Assembly: GCA_963825305.1 (NCBI GenBank)
Contig: CAWGTA010000008.1
Coordinates: forward strand, 1,024,195-1,088,194
Reading direction: 5' to 3'
From: PSRJ01 sp963825305
Lineage (GTDB): Bacteria; Acidobacteriota; Terriglobia; Bryobacterales; Bryobacteraceae
Length of the DNA stretch: 64,000 nucleotides
Positions 8,459 to 16,868 of this stretch are shown piece after piece; position 1 is the first letter of the stretch, and each line of letters starts with the position of its first letter. A program made the position numbers and the translations under genes. The notes below the pieces were generated by a model. It had not been told where the DNA came from. It did no database searches and saw only the letters and a program-made list of their open reading frames with translations.

Positions 8459-8486
8459 TAGAATCCCGCCGGGCTTTCGTCGATAT
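8459..8486 (+). promoter_or_regulatory. Sigma28 (FliA)-type promoter for flaG-fliS
   Basis: TAGA at 8459-8462 and GTCGATAT at 8479-8486 are separated by 16 bp, the layout of sigmaD/sigma28 promoters (TAAA-N14-16-GCCGATAT). The same TAGA-N16-nnCGATAT arrangement lies before flagellin at 40081-40108. Transcription would start near 8493, about 35 nt before flaG. Confidence 0.6.
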
Positions 8487-8527
8487 AAAGTGTACGGCCA
8501 GGAGTAATGATTCCACCGTGAGGGATT

Positions 8528-8818
8528 ATGCAAATCGACCCCTTGAATTCGTTGAAGGCGGTAGCGGCTGTCGAGCCTGTTCGCAACGAGGACCCAGCCA
8601 TTACGCGGCAACTGGCCACAGCGGTTCGGGCGCTCAACCAGTCCGGGTTGTACGGCCAAGACCGGCAATTGCAATTCGCACGCGATCCAACGACCAGAAT
8701 GATGATCATCCGTTTGGTGCAGCCGAATACCGGAGAGGTGATCGACCAGATTCCGGCCGAGGCGGTGATCCGGGCTTTTGAAACCCTCGACCAAGTCCAA
8801 GCCAAGGAAGCGAAATGA
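8528..8818 (+). CDS. flaG: FlaG family flagellar protein
   Basis: 96 residues. The C-terminal half is the FlaG core: RQLQFARDPTTRMMIIRLVQ, then NTGEVIDQIPAEAVIRAFET. The N-terminal half is a short variable region. FlaG proteins affect filament length and usually lie beside fliD or fliS. It overlaps fliS by four bases (ATGA), so the two are translationally coupled. A sigma28-type promoter lies upstream, as expected for a late gene. Confidence 0.85.
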   Translation: MQIDPLNSLKAVAAVEPVRNEDPAITRQLATAVRALNQSGLYGQDRQLQFARDPTTRMMIIRLVQPNTGEVIDQIPAEAVIRAFETLDQVQAKEAK

Positions 8819-9264
8819 TCGGAACGGCTTACCTGGAAGCGCGCGTGTTGTCGGCAGATCCGCTGGAACTGGTCTGCCTGTTGTACCAGCACGCCATCGA
8901 TCAGGTGAAACGCGCCCGCTGCAACCTGGCAAGCGGAGACATTGCGGAACGCTGCCAGGCGATCTCTAAAGCGATTGCCACGGTCGGCGAGCTCAACAGT
9001 TCGCTGGACCACAAGGCCGGCGGCGCCATCAGCAGCAACCTGGAGCAGCTCTATAGCTACATGACGCTGCGGCTGATGGAAGCCAATCTGCGGCGAGACG
9101 ACAACCGGTTGGCGGAGGTGGAATCGCTGCTGGAGACTCTGGCGAGCGGCTGGAAGGAAACCCGGGCACGCCAGGCCGCGGGTTTCCAGGCGCCTGCCCC
9201 GGCGGCGGTGGAAGCTTGGCAGGGAACCGGCGAAGCCGGCGACGCGCACGCGTGGAGCGCGTAA
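8815..9264 (+). CDS. fliS: Flagellin export chaperone FliS
   Basis: 149 residues. The FliS fold is seen from residue 3: TAYLEARVLSADPLELVCLL, YQHAIDQVKRARCNL, ISKAIATVGELNSSLDHKAG and LEQLYSYMTLRLMEANLRRD, a four-helix bundle that caps the C-terminal helices of flagellin before export. The C-terminal 40 residues are Ala/Pro-rich and extend beyond the usual 120-130-residue length. It starts inside the flaG stop codon. The operon ends at the palindromic repeat at 9281. Confidence 0.92.
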   Translation: MIGTAYLEARVLSADPLELVCLLYQHAIDQVKRARCNLASGDIAERCQAISKAIATVGELNSSLDHKAGGAISSNLEQLYSYMTLRLMEANLRRDDNRLAEVESLLETLASGWKETRARQAAGFQAPAPAAVEAWQGTGEAGDAHAWSA

Positions 9265-9280
9265 GAGGTCAATGCTGAAA

Positions 9281-9345
9281 CGCTCCCGGACGGTCGCGGT
9301 TCTGAAAGGCGCGTTCATACTGAGCCGCGACCGTTAGGGAGCGGT
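9281..9345. repeat. Dispersed palindromic repeat, copy 2, between convergent fliS and flgJ
   Basis: The left arm at 9281-9303 and the right arm at 9319-9345 are imperfect inverted copies of the CGCTCCC...GGTCGCGG family, with a short loop. The right arm supplies the last codons (Lys-Thr-Ala-Pro) and the TAA stop of flgJ. In this position it could form a hairpin on either transcript and serve as a bidirectional terminator. Confidence 0.85.
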
Positions 9346-9621
9346 CTTGTTTGCCGGGCTCAGGCCCGCCGCCAACAACTTGGCCAGGCCCAAACCTCCC
9401 GAATTCGCCATGGATTGCGCGAACATCTCCTGGCCGTATTCCATCGCGGAGGATGCAGCATCGTCTTCGTCCGTGCCCATCCAGCCGCCTTCGGTGTCGC
9501 GCATCGACTTCATCATTTGACTCAACAGCAGGGCTTCGAATTGCTTGGCGGCGTCCTGCACCTTGGCGGGATCGTCCTTGGGTTGCGGTGTCGAAAGACC
9601 GGCGGGCAGTATCGGGCTCAT
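9334..9621 (-). CDS. flgJ: Flagellar rod assembly protein FlgJ, rod-binding domain only
   Basis: 95 residues matching the N-terminal rod-binding part of FlgJ: DDPAKVQDAAKQFEALLLSQ, then MMKSMRDTEGGWMG, AMEYGQEMFAQSMANSGGLG and LAKLLAAGL. The muramidase domain found in Gammaproteobacterial FlgJ is absent, as in many other phyla. It is a scaffold for rod polymerisation in the periplasm. It is the last gene of the rod/ring operon, overlapping flgI by four bases. Its stop codon lies in a repeat element. Confidence 0.88.
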   Translation of the reverse strand: MSPILPAGLSTPQPKDDPAKVQDAAKQFEALLLSQMMKSMRDTEGGWMGTDEDDAASSAMEYGQEMFAQSMANSGGLGLAKLLAAGLSPANKTAP

Positions 9622-10706
9622 ATGACCTCCAACTCGGCTTCAAGAGCGCCGGCGCTTTTCAGAGTCTGCAGAATGGCGATGATGTCACGCGGCGTGGAGC
9701 CGATCACGCTTAAAGCCCGGACCAGCTCTTCGATGGTGGCGCCCTCTTTCAAGATGACGTCGCGGGCTTTCTCCTCTTTCACCCCCACATCGACCTGGGG
9801 CGTAACCTGCGTGGTGCCGCCGCCGCCGCTCAATGCATTGGGCTGCGAAACGTTGAGCTGAGTCTGAACCTCAACGGTGAGATTGCCTTGCATGATGGCC
9901 ACGGGCGCAATGTGCACGTCCTTGCCCATGATGATGGTGCCGGTGCGCTCGTTGACGACAATGCGCGCCTTGTGGTCGGGGTCGATGGTGAGCCGCTCGA
10001 GCTCAGACACGAATTCGGTCGGCGTCTTTTGATATTGTGCGGGCAGGGCGACTGAAACAGCACCTGCGTTTTCGGCGGTGGCAATCGCACCGAACTTCTC
10101 GTTGACGGCGCTGGCCACGCGGGCCGCGGTGGTGAAATCGGCTGCGTGCAACTGAAGCCGCAGCGTGCCACCCAGTTTGAGCGAAGGCCCGGCGCGCTCC
10201 ACGATGGCGCCATCCGGCATGCGGCCGACGGTGGGATGATTCACCTGCGAGCTATTGCCGCCGGACCCGGCGATGAATCCACTAACGACCGTCGGGCCTT
10301 GGGCCACGGCGTATACCTGTCCGTCCGGCGCCTTGAGTCCAGTCATCACCAGAATGCCACCCTGCAGGCTGGTGGCATCGGCGATGGCGGCCACCGTAAC
10401 GTCGATGCGTGTGCCGGGCAACGCATACGGCGGCAGGGTCGCAGTTAACATCACGGCGGCGGTGTTCTTAACCTGGATGAGCGTGGGAGAAACCGAGACC
10501 CCCATGCGCTGCAATAGATTGGTAAGGCTCTGCGCCGAAAAGACAGACTGCTGGCGATCGCCGGTTCCCTTCAGGCCTACGACCAGCCCGTAGCCGACCA
10601 GTTGGTTGTCACGAACGCCTTCGATGGACACCAACTCCTTGAGTCGGATGGCCGCGTGGATCGAGTCGCCAGCCAACAACACGCAGAACAGCGCAAGCTT
10701 CTTCAT
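9618..10706 (-). CDS. flgI: Flagellar P-ring protein FlgI
   Basis: 362 residues with a signal peptide (MKKLALFCVLLAGDSIHAA) and the FlgI signature: RLKELVSIEGVRDNQLVGYG, LVVGLKGTGDRQQSVFSAQS, LTNLLQRMGVSV, VKNTAAVMLTATLPPYALPG, and near the end ARIVVNERTGTIIMGKDVHI and IEELVRALSVIGSTPRDIIA. It forms the periplasmic ring around the rod in the peptidoglycan layer; together with flgH it shows that this is a diderm flagellum. It starts 4 bp after flgH. Confidence 0.97.
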   Translation of the reverse strand: MKKLALFCVLLAGDSIHAAIRLKELVSIEGVRDNQLVGYGLVVGLKGTGDRQQSVFSAQSLTNLLQRMGVSVSPTLIQVKNTAAVMLTATLPPYALPGTRIDVTVAAIADATSLQGGILVMTGLKAPDGQVYAVAQGPTVVSGFIAGSGGNSSQVNHPTVGRMPDGAIVERAGPSLKLGGTLRLQLHAADFTTAARVASAVNEKFGAIATAENAGAVSVALPAQYQKTPTEFVSELERLTIDPDHKARIVVNERTGTIIMGKDVHIAPVAIMQGNLTVEVQTQLNVSQPNALSGGGGTTQVTPQVDVGVKEEKARDVILKEGATIEELVRALSVIGSTPRDIIAILQTLKSAGALEAELEVI

Positions 10707-10710
10707 AGAT

Positions 10711-11406
10711 TTAGAAAGGAAGAATACCCATCAGGACGCGCCAGAGAATGAAGGGGCGGCGCACGGCGTCGTTGACTACGCCTTTACCATCGATCTTGAG
10801 TTCCATCTGGGCAATCTGATCGGAGTTGATGGTGTTGGCGGTACTGAGATCGACGGGTCGGACGATGCCGCGCACGGTAACCAACTGGTGCTCGGAGTTC
10901 ACATCCACCTCTTTGCTGGCCTCCACCACCAGATACCCGTTGGGCAAGACGTGTGTGACACGCGCGCTGAGAGTGGTGCTGAGTTGCGTGGAACGGCTGG
11001 TAGTGCCCTGCCCATTGAGCTGGCTTTGAGTCGCAACATTAGCCAGGTTGTTCAATGCCCCGGTGGGCTTCGTCACCCCTGCGGCTGCGGAGACGCTGCT
11101 GCTTAGTGTGGACTGGCGCTGAGTCTTGGTGACGCCCTGCACCACCGCGGACGCCTGTTCAATCACGAGGATGGTAATCAGGTCGTCCACCTGGCTGGCG
11201 CGCATATCGCTTCCGAGATCGGTCAGCCGTGACGCAGGCGACCAGAGCGAGCCGACGGAGGCTTGCGAAGAGGCGGGCGCGCGGCTCAGCGCGTCCTTCA
11301 CGTATTGATCGAGCGGGGAAGGCTGGACCACCTTCGGCTTCTTTTCCTTGGCGGGCAGGCAGCCGGCCGCGGCCAGAAAGAGCAGGGGGAGAAAGCGGAA
11401 TCGCAT
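10711..11406 (-). CDS. flgH: Flagellar L-ring lipoprotein FlgH
   Basis: 231 residues from the ATG at 11406, which gives a lipoprotein signal peptide MRFRFLPLLFLAAAGC with the lipobox Cys at residue 16; the longer frame to 11505 would bury it. Typical blocks follow: GSLWSPASRLTDLGSDMRAS, QVDDLITILVIEQASAVVQG, VTHVLPNGYLVVEASKEVDV and VRGIVRPVDLSTANTINSDQ. It forms the outer-membrane ring of the basal body. It starts directly after flgA. Confidence 0.96.
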   Translation of the reverse strand: MRFRFLPLLFLAAAGCLPAKEKKPKVVQPSPLDQYVKDALSRAPASSQASVGSLWSPASRLTDLGSDMRASQVDDLITILVIEQASAVVQGVTKTQRQSTLSSSVSAAAGVTKPTGALNNLANVATQSQLNGQGTTSRSTQLSTTLSARVTHVLPNGYLVVEASKEVDVNSEHQLVTVRGIVRPVDLSTANTINSDQIAQMELKIDGKGVVNDAVRRPFILWRVLMGILPF

Positions 11407-11407
11407 A

Positions 11408-12326
11408 TCAGTTTCCCGGCGTGGCGCCAACATCGATGGAGGCCTTATCCTTGCCATCGACGCGGGCCTGAAAGATTCTGTTGCTGGAAGGGTTGCGGAG
11501 CACAATCACCTCTCCGTGGCGTCCGTCGGCTTCGGAACGAGCGCGCAGTACGAGACGCATGGCGCCGCTGCGGACTTCCACATCCACCGGGTCGCCACGA
11601 GACACATCCGGGGGCGCGGCTACCTGGCCGAGATGGACTTCCTTGCCCGCCGAAATGGTGCGGACCGCGACCTGGCCAGCGACGTCATCCAGGTTGCGCG
11701 CAATGTCGCCGGGCGCGGGGAATGCATTACTGTACTCCACGCGGATCATTTCGGGCAGAATCGGCTGACCGCGCTGGATGGTTTCCTTGGCAATCATGCG
11801 GGGCAGCTTTACGGACATCATGACTCTGGCCCAGATCGCGAAGCGGTGATCTTCGCCATAGACCACGTTGCCGCGCCAGATGGCCGCGGAGCGCTTCTCT
11901 GGAGTTGCGGGCACGCCCAGGTCCTCATAGCGGAATTCGATCCGGCCGCGGGGGACGAGATACATGCTCGTCTCCAGGATGTCGACTTGCGCCTCCGGAT
12001 ACGGCAGTGCCTTTTGCATGGCTTCCAGAAGGCGTCCGCGGTCGATGGGTTCCATGGTCCACTCGAAGCACAAGTCCGGGGGAGCGTCGATGTGCAAGGA
12101 GTTATTGCGGGCCAGGGCCGCGATCTCGAAGGAACGCAGCTCACGGTTGAGCTCCGGGCAAGGGCGCGGGTATGATCGGCATTTCGGGAGCCAGTTGCGC
12201 GAAGGCCGGCAACACGGAAGCCAAATCGCGAGCGGTGATCTGCTCGTGGTCCACCGCCACGCACGGAGCGGAGTCGGCCGCAAGCAGCGGAAAGACGGAG
12301 AGCAAAAAGACAATGAGTCGCGTCAT
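11408..12326 (-). CDS. flgA: P-ring assembly chaperone FlgA, reading frame broken once
   Basis: The signal peptide and N-terminus (MTRLIVFLLSVFPLLAADSA, then ITARDLASVLPAFAQLAPEM and IIPAPLPGAQ) lie in one frame that stops at 12141. The rest (ELRSFEIAALARNNSLHIDA through the SAF domain, with MIAKETIQRGQPILPEMIRV and LDDVAGQVAVRTISAGKEVH) lies in the +1 frame to 11408. Removing one C near 12146 restores a normal FlgA of about 300 residues with PGAQRELRSFE at the join. No other lesion is present. FlgA is the periplasmic chaperone for FlgI and belongs here between flgG and flgH. Either an assembly error or a recent mutation. Confidence 0.85.
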
Positions 12327-12335
12327 TGTTTGATG

Positions 12336-13127
12336 TTATTGGTTGATGTTGTTGACTTGTTGATACATCTCGTCCGCGGCCTTGACTACTTTGGAATTGG
12401 CCTCGTACGCGCGTTGCGCCTGAATCAAGTTAATGAATTCGTCCACGATGCTTACATTGGATTGCTCGGTATAGCCCTGCAGTAGAGTGCCCAGGCCTTC
12501 CTGGCCGCCGGGGTTAGCGAGCACGGGGCTGCCGGAGGCGTCCGTGGGCAGATAGAGATTGGTGCCGATGCTGTTCAAGCCGGACGGGTTTTGGAAACCG
12601 GCGAGCTGGATCTGGCCGGCCTGCGCCGCGGCAACCTGGTTCGGTTGCGTGTAACTCACGGTTCCATCCTGGGCGATCGTGATCGATTGGGCGCTCTGCG
12701 GAATCACGATGGCGGGCTCAAGGGGATTGCCGTCCAGCGTCACCATGTTGCCGTTCTTGTCGATGTGAAACGAGCCGTCGCGAGTGTAGGCCAGGCTGCC
12801 GTCGGGCTTTCGCACCTGGAAGAATCCGTTTCCCTGAATCACAACGTCCAGCGGATTACTGGTGCTGGTGAAACTTCCCTGCGTGAAGATGATTTCGTTG
12901 GAAGCGGCGCGCGTGCCCAGGCCGAGCTGCAAACCCGTCGGCACGATGGTCTGCTGTCCCGCCGCGGCTCCGGGCTGCACCATGCTCTGATAGAGCAGGT
13001 CCTGGAACTGCGCGCGGCGCGACTTATAACCGGTCGTGTTGGCGTTGGACAGGTTGTTGGCGATATTGTCGACGTTGAGTTGCTGGGCCGTCATGCCGCT
13101 GGCGGCGCTGTAGAGGGCGCGGATCAT
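12336..13127 (-). CDS. flgG: Flagellar distal rod protein FlgG
   Basis: 263 residues, the usual FlgG length. The rod-type N-terminus is MIRALYSAASGMTAQQLNVD followed by NIANNLSNANTTGYKSRRAQ. The central part has FFQVRKPDGSLAYTRDGSFH and NGNMVTLDGNPLEPAI, and the C-terminus has SNVSIVDEFINLIQAQRAYE and ANSKVVKAADEMYQQVNNIN. It builds the distal rod. It overlaps the preceding hypothetical gene by four bases. Confidence 0.97.
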   Translation of the reverse strand: MIRALYSAASGMTAQQLNVDNIANNLSNANTTGYKSRRAQFQDLLYQSMVQPGAAAGQQTIVPTGLQLGLGTRAASNEIIFTQGSFTSTSNPLDVVIQGNGFFQVRKPDGSLAYTRDGSFHIDKNGNMVTLDGNPLEPAIVIPQSAQSITIAQDGTVSYTQPNQVAAAQAGQIQLAGFQNPSGLNSIGTNLYLPTDASGSPVLANPGGQEGLGTLLQGYTEQSNVSIVDEFINLIQAQRAYEANSKVVKAADEMYQQVNNINQ

Positions 13128-13714
13128 GCCTGTTCTCCATCCGTTAGGTTTTTGAGTAATGAGTCAATGTAAGACTGCGGATATCCGTGGTTGAAAATGT
13201 TCGCGATCAACCCTGCGTTGACTGTGCGGCCGTCCGCGAACTGGATCAGCTCGTTGGGGGCCGACTGTTGAAAGGGTCCGCTGGTGAGGATGTCATTCTT
13301 CTGGACTACCGTGCCGCCAACCAGGGAAGCAACTTTTTCGGCAGTCGCCTGAGTGGCGAAATAGATCGGGTTGTAATTCCACTTTGCGCCGCCAGGTCCG
13401 GTGCCGCCCGGGTTATTCAGAAATGGCTGGGAGCCGAAGACGGATTCCATCGAGGGTTTGGCCGCCACGGCAAGATCCGGCGTGGTGGAATTCTGCTGAG
13501 CCGGAGTTGTCGTCGTCGTACTCGGCGTTGCCGGTGTCGAGCTTGGCGTCGCCGGTGTCGGGCTGAAGAGCGCGTGCAAATCCGGCTTGGACTGCTCGTC
13601 TACCAGCACATCGCCGAAAGGAGTGTGAACCAGTGTTTTACTGGAGGCCGCGGTTTGGCTGGAATCCGGCGCGGCTGCGGGTACACTTGCAGATGTCGAT
13701 ACGTTAGCGATCAT
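13124..13714 (-). CDS. Unknown protein embedded in the rod operon
   Basis: 196 residues with no family I recognise. The N-terminal part is Ser/Thr/Ala-rich, with a low-complexity linker of Thr-Pro repeats at about residues 53-75 (TPATPSSTPATPSTTTTTP). The C-terminal domain is compact: WNYNPIYFATQATAEKVASL, VGGTVVQKNDILTSGPFQQS and LIQFADGRTVNAGLIANIFN, then HGYPQSYIDSLLKNL. No signal peptide. It sits between flgF and flgG, 8 bp after flgF and overlapping flgG by 4 bases, so it is made together with rod proteins. A lineage-specific rod, hook or export accessory is a reasonable guess. Confidence 0.75.
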   Translation of the reverse strand: MIANVSTSASVPAAAPDSSQTAASSKTLVHTPFGDVLVDEQSKPDLHALFSPTPATPSSTPATPSTTTTTPAQQNSTTPDLAVAAKPSMESVFGSQPFLNNPGGTGPGGAKWNYNPIYFATQATAEKVASLVGGTVVQKNDILTSGPFQQSAPNELIQFADGRTVNAGLIANIFNHGYPQSYIDSLLKNLTDGEQA

Positions 13715-13722
13715 GGCTTCTC

Positions 13723-14469
13723 CTAGGTCGGGATGCGAGCGACTTCCTCAAGTGCTTTTTGGTTCATGTTCGCGTTGAGAGTAACCGCTTTCTGAAGCAT
13801 TTCGAACTGCCGCATCATGCCGACCAGGCGCATGGCAGCCTCCGGGACCACCACATTCGAGCCTTCCGTCTTGCCCTGCAGCACTTCCACACTCGTGGCG
13901 GGTTCCGGTTTGTTCTTGAGGTCCGTATTCTGGAAGCAGGCGCCGGTCATTTTCTTGAGTGAGTCAGTCGATTTGAAATCCACGATTTCGATCTGGCCCA
14001 CGATCTGGCCCTCCTGGCTAACCGTGCCGTCCTTCGCGATGTCGATGGATTTACCAGCGGCTATCTGAATGGTGCTTCCTCCTTGACTCCGCAGCGTATA
14101 ACCCTCACCGGTGATCAGCTCACCCGCCGGCGATACTCGCAGGCTGCCGTTGCGCGTGTACACTGCGCCGCCAGGACCGTTAACCGCTAAAAACCCGTGG
14201 CCCGAGAGCGCGATGTCGAGCGGACTTCCGGTGGTCTGCAAGGTTCCCTGGCTGAAGTCGGTCCATTGCTTGTTGATTACGGGCAAGGTAGCGAGACGGT
14301 CGCCGGTTTCGGTGGGGTCGTCGGCGTTGGACGAGGTGAACAATCCGTAGAACTCGCGGTCGCTCTTAAAACCGGCGGTACCGGCGTTGGCCAGGTTATT
14401 GGCTAGAAGCGAAAGCGAATCCATGCGGGTTTGCAATCCACTCGCGGCTGCTACTGAAAGAGGATCCAT
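13723..14469 (-). CDS. flgF: Flagellar proximal rod protein FlgF
   Basis: 248 residues from the ATG at 14469. The start is MDPLSVAAASGLQTRMDSLS followed by LLANNLANAGTAGFKSDREF, the rod/hook-type N-terminal helix motif. The centre has GFLAVNGPGGAVYTRNGSLR and the end has GSNVVVPEAAMRLVGMMRQF and EMLQKAVTLNANMN. It is shorter and more divergent than FlgG and first in the operon, which favours FlgF over a second FlgG. A longer frame to 14526 would overlap the sigma54-type promoter. Confidence 0.88.
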   Translation of the reverse strand: MDPLSVAAASGLQTRMDSLSLLANNLANAGTAGFKSDREFYGLFTSSNADDPTETGDRLATLPVINKQWTDFSQGTLQTTGSPLDIALSGHGFLAVNGPGGAVYTRNGSLRVSPAGELITGEGYTLRSQGGSTIQIAAGKSIDIAKDGTVSQEGQIVGQIEIVDFKSTDSLKKMTGACFQNTDLKNKPEPATSVEVLQGKTEGSNVVVPEAAMRLVGMMRQFEMLQKAVTLNANMNQKALEEVARIPT

Positions 14470-14507
14470 AAAATACCTGAGTCGAGCGGGCGGTGCTCGC
14501 GAGGAAT

Positions 14508-14527
14508 GAAGCAAGTGGCGGTCCAAA
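14508..14527 (-). promoter_or_regulatory. Sigma54-type promoter of the flgF rod/ring operon
   Basis: Read on the minus strand: TTGGACCGCCACTTGCTT, with GG (complement of 14524-14523) and GC (complement of 14512-14511) separated by exactly 10 bp. Transcription would start near 14499, leaving a leader of about 30 nt before flgF. The element is nearly identical to the one before flgB at 43647. Confidence 0.65.
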
Positions 14528-14566
14528 GAAATGTTCGAACGAATTGACGAAATGTCCCAATGAATC

Positions 14567-14574
14567 GCCGATAA
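14567..14574 (+). promoter_or_regulatory. Possible sigma28 -10 element upstream of fliK
   Basis: GCCGATAA at 14567-14574 is a perfect sigma28 -10 consensus, but the matching -35 region (CGAAATGT at 14548-14555) fits only half of TAAAGTTT. It lies 149 bp before the preferred fliK start, in the divergent flgF/fliK region. Confidence 0.3.
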
Positions 14575-14685
14575 GAGGGACGAGAAGCCCCGGTTTCCGT
14601 CAACACTTTGACAACCGTGGTTGACTCGTCAAAAGCGCAACAGGCTATCGCTTCGTTCATCTCGTTGAATTGAGAAGCACTGGGT

Positions 14686-14702
14686 TTGGCTTTCGATCTG
14701 CA
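14686..14702 (+). promoter_or_regulatory. Sigma54-type promoter candidate for fliK operon
   Basis: TTGGCTTTCGATCTGCA has GG at 14688-14689 and GC at 14700-14701 with a 10-bp gap. The start would be near 14713, three bases before the GTG at 14716. This both suggests a near-leaderless message and decides the fliK start against the TTG at 14686, which lies inside the promoter. Confidence 0.5.
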
Positions 14703-14715
14703 TTTGCCGGGAGCC

Positions 14716-16534
14716 GTGAGCCCAACTGCCGTTCTCCACGGCCTTAACGCAACTGCCGGCGACCCCCAGGTCCTCTTCGCTCCGGATCCGGGGCCGTCGC
14801 CGGACGCAGGCGCTTTCGGAGAGCAGTTGCGGAATGCCTCCGCAGTATCACTGCTTCCCGGTTTGTCGAATGCCCCTCGGGTTCTCAATGGCGCGAGCGG
14901 AACCGGAATCATCCAGAAGAAAGACGCGGGGTATACAGGTCTCAACGGCTTTTACCTTCCGGTGATGCCGACGCCAAAGGTAAACCAGGTTGTGCTGCCG
15001 CTTAACTTCGCTCTGCCGGCCGATGGGCCGGAAGAACAACCGCTTGCTGGTGCGCCGCCGGAAAGTTCGCAGATCGAACCCGCAGCACCTATGCCGATCA
15101 TGTTGCCCATCCGGCAACAGCAATCCCAGACGACGGAAACGGCTTCGCTCCCGCAAGCGCCAAGTTTGCCGCCCGCCACGCCGCTTGCTCCGCAGCCAGT
15201 AATCACCAAGGGCAACGACCGCTCCCTAATGGTCGCGGCTCCGTACGGCGCCGTCACGTTATCGAAAAGCCCCCATACTGAGCCGCGACCAAAGGAAGCG
15301 GTCGCGGAACCTGGTGCCCCGGCCCCTCCCCCGCCGCAGCCGTCCGAGCCAGAAATTGTCACTCAACCAGCCGGTTCCCAGCCAGACGATCCCGCGCCGC
15401 TAACGGTCGTCAGTCAACAAACGCCGCCGCCTGCACTGCCCGTTATGGCAGCTCCAGAGACTCCCGTGTCCGCCGCCGTGACTCCGCCGCCACCGCCCCA
15501 AATCGACAACGCGCCGGTTCGGCCTTTGACCGGCAACCTACTCCGCTCTCGTGCCACCACCGGCCCGAAGGACCAGGGTCAGGAAATGAGTCAGCCACCA
15601 GCGATCCCGTTGCCGGCCGCGATCGCTCCGTCCGGCGCCGCTTCGTTCTTCCCTTCCGATCACGCCGTCCAATCCCGTCCAGCCGGAGGCGCAGCCGGCT
15701 TCCAATGTGTCGCCGTCCAATTCGCGGCCGCCGCAGGCTACCGTCCCAGATCCCCAGCCGCCCCAGACGCAGCCGGCCGCGATCCCACAGGTCGTGAGTG
15801 CGCCCGCGCCACAACCCGCCCCGGTAGAGTTGACGTTTGCCGTGAAGGTCACGCCGCAAGAGAGCTCTACCCAGGTTGCGCCGGTGAAGGACTCGCGCCG
15901 GGCAGAGGACGATGGACCATTGCCGGACGGGGCTCCACAACACGAGACCGCACACGCAACTCCTCTTCCGGCCGCTACGCCGCCAGTGGTGGAGAACACC
16001 GCCGTTCCGCCCGCGGTTTCCGTTCCGCAGGCGCACAGGGCACCCCCTTTGCAGCACGCCGATTCCGCGGAAGTGGCGCAGATGACCGCGACGCCCGAAG
16101 CCAAGCCGCCCCAAGCGGTGAAGCAGCTCTCCATACAAGTAGGCCAGGGGCAGCAGGAGAAAGTGGAACTGCGGGTGGTGGAGCGGTCGGGAGAATTGCA
16201 GGTCGCGGTCCGCGCCGCGAATCCCGAATTGGCTCAGGGCTTGCGCCAGGGGCTCTCCGACCTGGTGGGGCAACTGGAACAGAGCGGCTATCACGCCGAT
16301 GCGTGGCGGCCGGGCGCTACCGCCGGTACGGCGCCGGCAGCCGCCGAAAAGCCGCAAACACAAGCCGGCCCGCAAAGTAATAACCAGCAGTCTCAGTCCG
16401 GCTGGTCACAGCAGGATCGCCAGCAGGGAAATCATAACCCATCCCGCCGTCCGCAATGGGTCGAGGAGTTGGAAACGACTTCCGCGGGCAGCGGCGAACG
16501 CATCGCAGGAGAAACCTATGGCATCACCCGTTAA
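14716..16534 (+). CDS. fliK: Flagellar hook-length control protein FliK, reading frame broken once
   Basis: About 605 residues if repaired. The long N-terminal part is Pro/Ala/Gln-rich and low in complexity, as in FliK rulers. The C-terminal Flg_hook domain begins near VKQLSIQVGQGQQEKVELRV and continues VVERSGELQVAVRAANPELA and GLRQGLSDLVGQLEQSGYHA, then a Gln/Ser-rich tail. The frame changes at about 15650-15660: FFPS in frame one joins PITPSNPVQPEAQPASNV in the +1 frame if one base is removed. A palindromic repeat (15217-15303) is read in frame as part of the protein. FliK is secreted and sets hook length, then switches FlhB specificity. I prefer GTG 14716 over TTG 14686. Confidence 0.82.
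15217..15303. repeat. Dispersed palindromic repeat, copy 3, inside the fliK coding sequence
   Basis: Left arm 15217-15241 (GACCGCTCCCTAATGGTCGC...) and right arm 15280-15303 (GAGCCGCGACCAAAGGAAGC...) are imperfect inverted repeats of the same family as the intergenic copies. The element is translated without a stop as NDRSLMVAAPYGAVTLSKSP and then HTEPRPKEAVA. Confidence 0.85.
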
Positions 16535-16850
16535 CGCGCTCTCAAGTTTGATCAACTCCGGCACCACATCTCAAACGACGGGCACTGCTGCCCCGGCTCC
16601 CACGGAGCAGATGTTCCTGCAACTACTGGTGGCACAAATGAAGAATCAGGATCCCACAAACCCGTCGGACCCCACGCAATTCGTGACGCAGCTGGCACAG
16701 TTCAGCCAACTCGAGCAGGTCATCGGCATTCGCAGCGACATCGAAAGTGCTCAAGCCGCGAGCAAAGCCGCGGGCCAGGCGGCGAACCAGAGTACCAGCC
16801 AGACGGCAAACCAGAATACCGACCAGAAGACGACCACAACCAAAAATTAA
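16518..16850 (+). CDS. flgD: Flagellar hook capping protein FlgD (short form)
   Basis: 110 residues from the ATG at 16518, with AGGAGA six bases upstream. The FlgD core is clear: TEQMFLQLLVAQMKNQDPTN followed by PTQFVTQLAQFSQLEQVIGI. The C-terminus is a low-complexity Ala/Gln/Ser/Thr tail. The Tudor and Fn3-like domains of a full 220-residue FlgD are missing, as in several short FlgD proteins. It caps the growing hook. Its first 17 bases overlap the end of fliK. Confidence 0.9.
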   Translation: MASPVNALSSLINSGTTSQTTGTAAPAPTEQMFLQLLVAQMKNQDPTNPSDPTQFVTQLAQFSQLEQVIGIRSDIESAQAASKAAGQAANQSTSQTANQNTDQKTTTTKN

Positions 16851-16868
16851 AACCAAAGGACGAATATC

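Noticed and set aside
14686..14715. TTG start for fliK
   Set aside because: It lies inside the sigma54-type promoter element; GTG 14716 fits the predicted transcript better. It remains possible if that promoter is not real.
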